A DNA stretch of 64,000 bases from an uncultured Collinsella sp. (lineage in GTDB: Bacteria > Actinomycetota > Coriobacteriia > Coriobacteriales > Coriobacteriaceae): the NCBI GenBank assembly GCA_959020715.1, contig CAUESV010000001.1, forward strand, positions 1 through 64,000, in the 5' to 3' direction. Shown one piece after another: positions 28,377 through 37,585 of the stretch. The first letter of the stretch is position 1; each line of letters opens with the position of its first letter. Below the pieces are notes generated by a model that worked only from the letters and a program-made list of their open reading frames with translations, was not told the origin of the DNA and ran no database searches. Both the position numbers and the translations under genes were made by a program.

Positions 28377-29267
28377 CTACGCGCTAATGTCCTTGAATCC
28401 CTCGCCGAAGGCTTCCGTAACGTCAGCGACCGTCACGATGGCGTGAGGATCGCGCTCGCGCACGATCGTCTTGAGGGTATTGAGCTCTCGACGGCTCACG
28501 ATGACCATAATCACCGGCTTCTCGGCACCCGAATACATGCCAGTCGCCTTAAACTTGGTACAACCACGACCCAGGCCATACATGATATCGGCAGCGATAT
28601 CAGGGAACTTGTCCGAGATGATGAGTACCATACGGCGTTTGTTGCCACCATCGACCACGGCATCGATCACGTAGCCGCTAATGACCATCGAAAGGCCTGC
28701 ATATAGTGCATTTTCGACTGAAAAGACCGGAGCCGACAGCGCGCATACGGCAACATCGATCGCCATGACGGTCGAGCCCACGGGCAGCGAGGTATTACGC
28801 GAGATGATTTGGCCAATCGTGTCCGAGCCGCCGGTGTTGGCGCCGGCGCGCAGCACCATGCCGTAACCGATGCCTGTAATAATGCCGCCCCACATGGCAG
28901 GGAGCATCAGGTCCGCATCCGCCAGAGGTGCTACAAACGGGGCGAACAGATCGGTAAAGAAGCCCAGCAGCACAAAGCCCGTCGCGGTCTGCACCACGTA
29001 GAACATGCCACCCTCGCGCATAACGACCAGCAACAGCAAGGCGTTCATCACGATCGTCTGAATACCAACGGGAAGCGATATGCCGCGCGATGCGCCGACC
29101 GCCTGGATAATGGTGGCAAGGCCCGTAACACCACCGGCAGCAAGGCCGTTGGGAATCAAAAACAGGTCGGTCGCGATGGCGGCCAAGGCACACCCCAACA
29201 TAATCTGGGGCAGGTCGTGAAAGAAGTTCATCGATAGAATGCGCTTGATGTCCAGACGATATGCCAT
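28377..29267 (-). CDS. YitT family membrane protein
   Basis: 296 aa from the ATG at 29267, with GGGAGGTAGC upstream. It has five or six hydrophobic helices, including GLAAGGVTGLATIIQAVGAS and GIITGIGYGMVLRAGANTGG followed by SDTIGQII, the YitT hallmark. It ends in a cytoplasmic DUF2179 domain (ERDPHAIVTVADVTEAFGEG). The role of these proteins is unsettled. A terminator-type hairpin with a U-tract lies directly against its Shine-Dalgarno, so expression may depend on read-through. Confidence 0.88.
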   Translation of the reverse strand: MAYRLDIKRILSMNFFHDLPQIMLGCALAAIATDLFLIPNGLAAGGVTGLATIIQAVGASRGISLPVGIQTIVMNALLLLVVMREGGMFYVVQTATGFVLLGFFTDLFAPFVAPLADADLMLPAMWGGIITGIGYGMVLRAGANTGGSDTIGQIISRNTSLPVGSTVMAIDVAVCALSAPVFSVENALYAGLSMVISGYVIDAVVDGGNKRRMVLIISDKFPDIAADIMYGLGRGCTKFKATGMYSGAEKPVIMVIVSRRELNTLKTIVRERDPHAIVTVADVTEAFGEGFKDISA

Positions 29268-29277
29268 GCTACCTCCC

Positions 29278-29307
29278 TCAAAAAAGCGCACCCAAACGGA
29301 TGCGCTT
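29278..29307 (-). terminator. Terminator-like hairpin directly before the YitT ribosome site
   Basis: Stem AAGCGCA (29284-29290) with TGCGCTT (29301-29307). On the minus strand it continues TTTTTGAGGGAGG, where GGGAGG is the YitT gene's Shine-Dalgarno. It can end prfB transcripts and also forces any YitT mRNA started upstream to pass through it. Confidence 0.7.
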
Positions 29308-29433
29308 CGAACTTCTTGCTGTATTCGATTCTACCGATTCGCCGAACAAAAACCACCCCTGCGCAGGGTTTGCTTTGGATACAAAACCACCCTGCTCGGA
29401 GGGTTTTATCCATTTCCACATAAACCGGGCGGT

Positions 29434-30581
29434 TTATGCAGACGGGATCTCCGCGTCAGCGTTGCCAGTGGCCCAGCGATGGTAGCCAATAACAAACGGG
29501 TCCAGGTCGCCATCGTCAAGAACTGCCTCGACGTTGCTGGTCTCAACGCCCGTGCGTAGGTCCTTAACCATCTGATACGGGTAGAGCACGTAGCTGCGGA
29601 TCTGGTTGCCAAAACCAATCGTGGTTTTGGGTCCGCGAATCTCATCCAGGGCCTCGGCGCGCTTCTCGAGCTCAATCTCGTACAGGCGAGCCTTGAGGAT
29701 CTGCATGCACGCGGCCTTGTTCTGGATCTGGCTGCGCTCGTTTTGGCAGGTGACCACAATGCCGCTGGGGAAATGCGTCACGCGCACGGCGGAGTCGGTG
29801 GTGTTCACGCCCTGACCGCCCGGGCCGCTCGCGTGGTACACGTCCACGCGGATGTCATCGGGGCTGATCTCGATATCGATATCATCGGGTAGCACGGGGA
29901 TGACCTCGACGCCGGCGAACGTGGTCTGGCGGCGTTTCTTGTCGTCGGTGGGGCTAATGCGCACCAAGCGGTGGACGCCGGCCTCGGCGCGCAGCATGCC
30001 AAATGCGTCCTTGCCCTCGACGGTAAAGGTCGCGCGGTCGATGCCGATGACCTCAGCAGCGGGGCAATCGTTGATGGTGACCTTCCAACCGCGGCGCTGG
30101 CAGTACTTCATGTACATCTTAAAGAGCATGAAGGTCCAGTCCTGGGCCTCCAGACCACCCTGTCCGGGCTTGATGGTCACAATGGCATCGCCGTGATCGA
30201 ACTCACCGGTAAACCAGCTCGAAAGCTCAAGCTCATCGATGGCACGGGCCAGGCGCTCAGCCGTGGCTGTAGCCTCCTCGCGAAGGGCGGCGGCATCGGG
30301 GTCATCCCCCATCTCCTCGGCAAGCTCCAGCGCGGCGCGGGCATCGGAAAGCTCGCCGCGCGCGTTGTCCACGGCAGCGATATCTTCCTTGGTGCGCGCG
30401 ATTTCCTCCATGGTGGCACGGGCGGCGTCGGCGTCATCCCAAAAGCCGGGGGCCACGCTTTTGGCCTCGAGCTCGGTCACGCGCGTGCGCTTTTCGTCCA
30501 AGTGGAGATACGACTCGACCTCGCCGAGCCGGTCCGCAAACGCGTCCAGCTCGGCGGGCGTTACCTCTAAAGCCTCAGCCA

Positions 30582-30582
<1 letters not shown>
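29434..30582 (-). CDS. prfB: Peptide chain release factor 2
   Basis: 382 aa in one continuous frame, with no programmed frameshift site. RF2 reads UGA and UAA and triggers peptidyl-tRNA hydrolysis. The catalytic GGQ is in SGPGGQGVNTTDSAVR. The stop-codon recognition tripeptide, normally SPF, reads SPT here (RISPTDDKKRR). The rest aligns well: VHRLVRIS, QNERSQIQNKAACM and VLYPYQMVKDLRTG. It starts within the secA stop (TAATG), so the two are translationally coupled. The SPT reading is clear in the DNA at about 29947-29955. Confidence 0.94.
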
Positions 30583-33389
<2,807 letters not shown>

Positions 33390-33520
33390 GTGGTTTTCCT
33401 TTTGGCCATCGCCCGCGGCATGAAACCTTGGACGAGTTAAACACAGATATTTGTACTTTAGCCAAACAAGGCGCCGCCTATGCGGTCGACACGCTCGACC
33501 ACGTAATAACTACGACAGCC

Positions 33521-33549
33521 TGCCAAAAAGGGACTGGTTTATTTTGGCA
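33521..33549. repeat. TGCCAAAAAGGGAC repeat (family C), copy 2
   Basis: TGCCAAAA (33521-33528) and TTTTGGCA (33542-33549) are perfect inverted arms. The middle, AGGGACTGGTTTA, matches the copy at 20479-20517 almost exactly. Confidence 0.75.
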
Positions 33550-33593
33550 ACTTTTATCTGGGAAAACGCTGTCTCTCTGCCATTTGGTGCAAA

Positions 33594-33650
33594 TCAACCT
33601 GCCCCATTCGCACCAACCTGGTGCAATGGGGACGGGTTAGCTTGCACCAA
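33594..33650. repeat. TTGGTGCAA inverted repeat
   Basis: TTGGTGCAA at 33594 and TTGCACCAA ending at 33650 form outer arms. Inner CCTGCCCCATT and AATGGGGACGGG pair as well, and CGCACCAACCTGGTGCAA forms a central palindrome. It is a compact 57-bp element. Confidence 0.65.
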
Positions 33651-33659
33651 TAAAAAGAA

Positions 33660-33693
33660 AAGGGCCGCGCACCCAAATGGATGCGCGGCCCTT
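33660..33693 (-). terminator. Intrinsic terminator after rpmE
   Basis: A 12-bp stem (AGGGCCGCGCA 33661-33671 with TGCGCGGCCCT 33682-33692, plus one A-T) followed on the minus strand by TTTTCTTTTTATT. Confidence 0.9.
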
Positions 33694-33728
33694 ATGCCAT
33701 GAATGCGAGTGTTTCCGCGGCGAGCTAT

Positions 33729-34154
33729 TTACTCAGCAGCCTCGGTGGTCTCGGCCTCGGCAGCGACCTCCTCGACGGGAGCCTCTGCGGGAGCCTCGGC
33801 GGCCTGCTTGGCAGCCTCCTCGGCAAACTTAGCGGCACGCTTAGCCTTCTCGGCAGCCTTAGCCTCAGCGGCGGCCTTGCGAGCGGCCTCGGCCTCAGCA
33901 GCCTTGGCGGCCTTGGCAGCCTTGGCCTCCTCGGCCTTCTTGAGCTGAGCGGCAGCGGCGCCACCGAACTTGTCGGCGAAGCGCTGGACGCGTCCACCGG
34001 TGTCGACGAACTTCTGCTGGCCGGTGTAGAACGGGTGGCACTCGTTGCAAAGCTCGACCTTCATCTCGGACACGGTAGCGTGCGTCTTGAAGGTGTTGCC
34101 GCAGGAGCACGTCACCGTGCACTCGACATACTGGGGATGGATACCCTGCTTCAT
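33729..34154 (-). CDS. rpmE: 50S ribosomal protein L31 with long Ala/Glu-rich tail
   Basis: 141 aa, about twice the family length. Residues 1-70 are a zinc-type L31: MKQGIHPQYVECTVTCSCGN, then LCNECHPFYTGQQKFVDTGG and VQRFADKF. The remaining 70 or so residues are Ala, Lys and Glu rich (EEAKAAKAAKAAEAEAARKA), likely a long helix ending in an acidic tail. The frame is intact up to a strong terminator, so the tail is real coding sequence. It is transcribed alone from a promoter at 34239-34267, and the leader contains a hairpin at 34204-34224. Confidence 0.93.
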   Translation of the reverse strand: MKQGIHPQYVECTVTCSCGNTFKTHATVSEMKVELCNECHPFYTGQQKFVDTGGRVQRFADKFGGAAAAQLKKAEEAKAAKAAKAAEAEAARKAAAEAKAAEKAKRAAKFAEEAAKQAAEAPAEAPVEEVAAEAETTEAAE

Positions 34155-34238
34155 GGTAGGACTCCTTATTGGTCAGGCGCTGGTTACCGATCAGCGCATA
34201 AGGCGTCTTGGTTTCCGACCAAGACAACAAACTCGGCT

Positions 34239-34267
34239 ATGGTACCACGGCGCCGCGCGTCCCACAA
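34239..34267 (-). promoter_or_regulatory. Promoter of rpmE
   Basis: On the minus strand, TTGTGG (34262-34267), a 17-nt spacer, TACCAT (34239-34244). It lies outside the direct repeat, so the island did not disrupt rpmE expression. Confidence 0.6.
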
Positions 34268-34348
34268 AAGGTTCACGGTCTTTTCGGAACGACACGAATC
34301 TGACCCATCGAAACACATCTCCACCGTTCCTTCAACTGGGAAAATGCC

Positions 34349-34379
34349 GTCCCCGGGGCCTGAGAAGGGCCCCGGGGAC
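34349..34379. repeat. Perfect GC-rich inverted repeat at the island's left edge
   Basis: GTCCCCGGGGCC (34349-34360) and GGCCCCGGGGAC (34368-34379), loop TGAGAAG. It directly abuts the left 64-bp repeat. Confidence 0.7.
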
Positions 34380-34442
34380 GTTCGACTGACTGCGGGAACG
34401 GCCTTTCCGCTCAATGTGTTCGGCTGAGATCGGAAATCAACC
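34379..34442. repeat. Left 64-bp direct repeat (candidate attL)
   Basis: Matches 42008-42071 at 62 of 64 positions, in the same orientation, 7629 bp apart. Contains GCGGGAACGGCC and CTCAATGTGTTCGGCTGAG. Confidence 0.8.
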
Positions 34443-34476
34443 AAACTGAACTAGGTTCAGTTGACATGGTTAAAAA

Positions 34477-34506
34477 CGAGGGGCGACGCTTTTGCGTCGC
34501 CCCTCG
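34477..34506 (-). terminator. Intrinsic terminator of the island operon
   Basis: Perfect 13-bp stem CGAGGGGCGACGC (34477-34489) with GCGTCGCCCCTCG (34494-34506), loop TTTT, followed on the minus strand by TTTTTAACC. Confidence 0.92.
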
Positions 34507-34521
34507 TCCCGGCCGGTTGCT

Positions 34522-34866
34522 TTAGTTGTACACGCGGTAGTTACACTTGAACTGGGTTATGTGTCCATAGCTGGAGCGGTACCAACCCGACGTATAGCTG
34601 ATTACTTCTGGGCCTAGATATTCGTATCTCTTGTTGTAGCGAAGCTGACGGTAGGTCGTGTCGTACTCTGCTACGTAAAACGTGTCTCCAGAGAAGGCTT
34701 TGTACCGGTCCTTAACCGTCGAAGCCATGTACGCGGGTTCGACATCGCCTTTCTCCCCGTTGAGCGCATAGACGGGTGCCGCGATTCCGCATAAAGCCGT
34801 TGCCACGAGGATGGCGTAGACAGCCATGCGCGACGCATTGGACTTCAGCTGTTCAAATAGTTTCAT
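34522..34866 (-). CDS. Secreted tyrosine-rich peptide (island peptide 1)
   Basis: 114 aa from the ATG at 34866, with GGAGG 8 nt upstream and only 1 bp from the previous stop. The N-terminus is a clear Sec signal peptide (LKSNASRMAVYAILVATALC followed by GIAAPVYA); predicted cleavage after PVYA leaves a mature chain of about 80 residues. The mature part has 13 tyrosines (RYNKRYEYLG, SYTSGWYRSSYGH, FKCNYRVYN) and a single cysteine. I do not recognise the family. As last gene of an operon with ABC transporter genes it may be a bacteriocin-like peptide, an immunity factor or a signal. Alternatives cannot be excluded. Confidence 0.7.
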   Translation of the reverse strand: MKLFEQLKSNASRMAVYAILVATALCGIAAPVYALNGEKGDVEPAYMASTVKDRYKAFSGDTFYVAEYDTTYRQLRYNKRYEYLGPEVISYTSGWYRSSYGHITQFKCNYRVYN

Positions 34867-34867
34867 G

Positions 34868-36682
34868 TCATTCACCTCCTTCGTATGTATCGAGGTATTC
34901 CTGCTTGAGCGTCTGCGAGGACGACTTGATCTTTTCCACGAGCGTGCCGGCCTCGATGAAGTAGAACGAGTTGGTGAGGTCTGCCAGGTCGTCGAGCAGA
35001 TGGCTTGAAATGAGCACGCTTCGTCCCCGCGCCACCTCGCTGCGCATCGCGTCGCAGGAGGTTTTCCGCTTTCCCGGATCGAGGCCGTTCAGCGGTTCAT
35101 CGAGGATGAGGTACGGGCAATCGGTCGCTATCGCCATGGCAAGCTTTACCTGCTGCTTCATTCCTGTCGAGAGTTTACGGGTCGGCTTGTCGAGATATGG
35201 GGAGATTCCGAGGGAGTCGCAGAGCGAGTCGATGTCGGCGGCCGATTTCCACGCCTCCCTAACGAAAGCAAGGTGCTCGAGGGCCGATAGCGTGGGGTAG
35301 AGATCCGCGCCGCCCGAAGAGCTCAGGTAGACGAGTTCTGCAAATTCGGCTGATCGACGTTGGCTGATTCCGTCTGCCGCCAGGCTTCCCGAGTGGATAC
35401 GGGTGGGAAATTGGCCCGACAGCGCTTCAAGAAGGGTGGTTTTCCCCGAGCCGTTGGGAGCAACGAGGCCCGCCGCCGTTCCCGGGCTCAGGAAAAGCGA
35501 TCCGATTGAAAGTATCGTCGTGCTCCCGTATCCCACGCTCGCGTCTAGAAGCTCGAGCCCATGGCGCTTTTTCGCGGGTCCAGGCTGTTTGGGCGAACGT
35601 GTCGCAACGGCGCCGACCGCAAAAAAGACCGCGACGTATATCAGGGCCACGGCAAGCATCGATGCGCTGCCTGAACCGGAGCCAATGAATTCTGTTGGGA
35701 AGCATCCTACGTAACCCGTTGCCTCGATAGGCGAGAATACGGCCAGCGGCAGGAGATTGAGCGCGGCGTTATGCTCCAGTGCCGAATCGGACAGTAACGG
35801 GAATGCCGGGGCCGCGACAAGCAGCGCGGAGGTAAGGGGGCCCGCGAGGACGCGCCTCGTTGCGGTCGATAGAACGGCGGAGCAAACGGATATCAAGGTT
35901 CCGCCCGCAAGCAGCGCGAGAAGCAGGGCTGTGAAGACGTTTCCCGCGGTCGTGGTGGTAAGCGCGCCGTCATGGAAGAAGGCGATCGGGTACCCAATTT
36001 GCCCGAAGCCGTTTAGGGCCAAGGCGTAAATGCCCCCGGGTGCGAGGCCGGCGAGGAGCATCGCGGTCCCCGCGACGATTATCGAAAACACGATCTGGAT
36101 AAGGCGCCGGAATTTGGGCACGGGCGCCTTCGCCGCCAGGGTCGCAGGCCTTGTGGCGCCGAGCAGGAGTATCGACGAGAGAAGGAAGGGGATGAAGGGA
36201 AGGAAAGACGGCGCCGCGGCAATGGCGTAAGGCAGGAAGGAAAGGAATGGCAGGTCGTTTGCGGAGGCCGGGATATCCGTGATGCCGGAGCTGCTCAGGG
36301 CACGGCAATATGCGAGCTCCGCGTCATTGGTCTCTCGGTCTCCCACGATGGACCCGGATTGGAAGCCTTCGCCCATGAGCGCGTAGTAGCTCTCGGCAGA
36401 ATCGAGAAAGGCGGCGTCGGTTTGAGCGGCGAGGGCGGCGTTCGCGTATCTTGCAAGCTCCGCGTCAGCTTGCTGCTCTGGCGATAGGTCTGTGCCGTTG
36501 GCCTGGGGTGCGCGCGTATTGAATGCGTCGACAAAGCCCCGCATGCCCTGTTTCATAAAGAAGGGCCCGTAGATGGGTGAATTGAACGCAATGGGGACGG
36601 AAAAGGCTGCAGCGAGAACGAGCGTACAAATCCATGCGGCCTTGTCTCTTAGGATCAGTTTGAGAAGAAGTCGACAGTACAT
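34868..36682 (-). CDS. ABC transporter: permease-ATPase fusion (island)
   Basis: 604 aa. Residues 1-385 or so are a permease unit: an N-terminal helix (AAWICTLVLAAAFSVPIAF), a long extracytoplasmic stretch, and about five more helices with GGIYALALNGFGQIGYPIAF. Residues 390-604 are an ABC ATPase with Walker A LVAPNGSGKTTLLEAL, signature LSTGMKQQVKLAMA, Walker B YLILDEPLNGLDP and the H-loop SSHLLDD. The permease unit resembles the two units of the 740-aa protein of the same operon (shared PG-x-ALxxNGxGxxxYP motif). AGGTG precedes the ATG at 36682. Substrate unknown; export of or immunity to the encoded peptides is likely. Confidence 0.85.
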   Translation of the reverse strand: MYCRLLLKLILRDKAAWICTLVLAAAFSVPIAFNSPIYGPFFMKQGMRGFVDAFNTRAPQANGTDLSPEQQADAELARYANAALAAQTDAAFLDSAESYYALMGEGFQSGSIVGDRETNDAELAYCRALSSSGITDIPASANDLPFLSFLPYAIAAAPSFLPFIPFLLSSILLLGATRPATLAAKAPVPKFRRLIQIVFSIIVAGTAMLLAGLAPGGIYALALNGFGQIGYPIAFFHDGALTTTTAGNVFTALLLALLAGGTLISVCSAVLSTATRRVLAGPLTSALLVAAPAFPLLSDSALEHNAALNLLPLAVFSPIEATGYVGCFPTEFIGSGSGSASMLAVALIYVAVFFAVGAVATRSPKQPGPAKKRHGLELLDASVGYGSTTILSIGSLFLSPGTAAGLVAPNGSGKTTLLEALSGQFPTRIHSGSLAADGISQRRSAEFAELVYLSSSGGADLYPTLSALEHLAFVREAWKSAADIDSLCDSLGISPYLDKPTRKLSTGMKQQVKLAMAIATDCPYLILDEPLNGLDPGKRKTSCDAMRSEVARGRSVLISSHLLDDLADLTNSFYFIEAGTLVEKIKSSSQTLKQEYLDTYEGGE

Positions 36683-36701
36683 TTGGAAGCACCTACGTTC
36701 C

Positions 36702-36833
36702 TCAAAGAATCGTTAGATTAATGATGACAGACCGAATGAAGATGCGTGCGATGGGGGCGAGGCGAATGGCTGAGCGGTATCGATACGCGGGTTCAACGGT
36801 ATCACATTGGCCACATAGATTTTTAACTTGCAT
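36702..36833 (-). CDS. Possible 43-aa small protein between the ABC genes
   Basis: Starts ATG 2 nt after the ATPase stop (TAGAAATG) and ends 19 bp before the permease-ATPase fusion gene. It reads MQVKNLCGQCDTVEPAYRYR and ends with a hydrophobic stretch (IARIFIRSVIINLTIL). Support is the tight spacing, the GGGCGGG just upstream and the filling of an otherwise empty 150-bp gap. No family is recognised and it could be non-coding. Confidence 0.3.
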   Translation of the reverse strand: MQVKNLCGQCDTVEPAYRYRSAIRLAPIARIFIRSVIINLTIL

Positions 36834-36835
36834 TT

Positions 36836-37585
36836 CTACCCGCCCTTTTCGTAGAGTCGCCGATACGTGCTTAGCGCACCCTCGGCGCGTCCGGCAGGCT
36901 TTGCGAAATGGGATCCAGGAGACTTCGGCGCAGCATCATCTTGCGGAATGCTTCTAATGAGCCTCCCATCCTTCAAAAACAGAATCTCATCGCACAGCCT
37001 ATCGACCGAATCCAAGATGTGGGATGACATGATGATGCACGTACCAGAATCGGCCAGCTTCCTGAGAATCTCGGAATGCAAGTCCACCCTGCTGGGGTCG
37101 AGCGCGTTCATGGGCTCATCTAATAGAAGGTACCGCGCGCCCGTCGCATACGCAATCGCCAGGGTAAGCTGCTGCTTCATGCCCTGGCTCAGAGTGCGGA
37201 TCCTCATCTTCGCGAACTCGCCTATCTGCGTTTGTTCCACTATCTCTTCGATATCGCGAGCATGCGGCCACATATCGCAAACCATCTTGAGGTGATCTTC
37301 CGCACGCAATCCGGGATACAGCAGCGTCCCCTCACCAGGTGCATAGAAGATCATAGAACGGACCTCTCTCGCACCCGTACCCTGCACCTCATCCAGAACG
37401 ATGCTCCCGTCCACGCGAGGACCCGGCAAACCTGCCATCGCACGCAGCAACGTCGTCTTTCCATGCCCGTTCGGAGCGACGAGACCGTAGACCGTACCCG
37501 GGGCAAACTCAGCGTTCACCGAATCTACGAGCACCTTCTTTCCATAAGAGATCGTCAGCGTTTGAAGGTCAATCATCGAGATCAT
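36836..37585 (-). CDS. ABC transporter ATP-binding protein (island)
   Basis: 249 aa. Complete nucleotide-binding domain: Walker A GLVAPNGHGKTTLLRAMAG, signature TLSQGMKQQLTLAIAYA, Walker B YLLLDEPMNALDP and SSHILDSVDRL. It is clearly related to the ATPase half of the fused 604-aa protein (shared VAPNG-GKTTLL and GMKQQ words). The ATG overlaps the stop of the double-permease gene by 4 nt (ATGA), which shows they are translated together and work as a pair. A C-terminal extension of about 30 residues is basic. Confidence 0.9.
   Translation of the reverse strand: MISMIDLQTLTISYGKKVLVDSVNAEFAPGTVYGLVAPNGHGKTTLLRAMAGLPGPRVDGSIVLDEVQGTGAREVRSMIFYAPGEGTLLYPGLRAEDHLKMVCDMWPHARDIEEIVEQTQIGEFAKMRIRTLSQGMKQQLTLAIAYATGARYLLLDEPMNALDPSRVDLHSEILRKLADSGTCIIMSSHILDSVDRLCDEILFLKDGRLIRSIPQDDAAPKSPGSHFAKPAGRAEGALSTYRRLYEKGG

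Larger units (their letters stand above)
33390..33728. other. Intergenic region secA / rpmE
   Basis: About 340 bp, holding the secA leader, a family C repeat (33521-33549), a GGTGCA-type inverted repeat (33594-33650) and the rpmE terminator. I see no gene and no clear secA promoter. Confidence 0.5.
34155..34521. other. Intergenic region rpmE / accessory island boundary
   Basis: About 370 bp with the rpmE leader hairpin (34204-34224) and promoter, a GC-rich perfect inverted repeat (34349-34379), the left 64-bp direct repeat (34379-34442), a small palindrome AACTGAACTAGGTTCAGTT (34444-34462), and the island operon terminator. No gene. Confidence 0.6.

Noticed and set aside
34184..34444. Open frames across the 64-bp repeats with a shared peptide (FRSQPNTLSG)
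   Set aside because: The shared peptide simply reflects the duplicated DNA; no ribosome site, and the rest of each frame differs.
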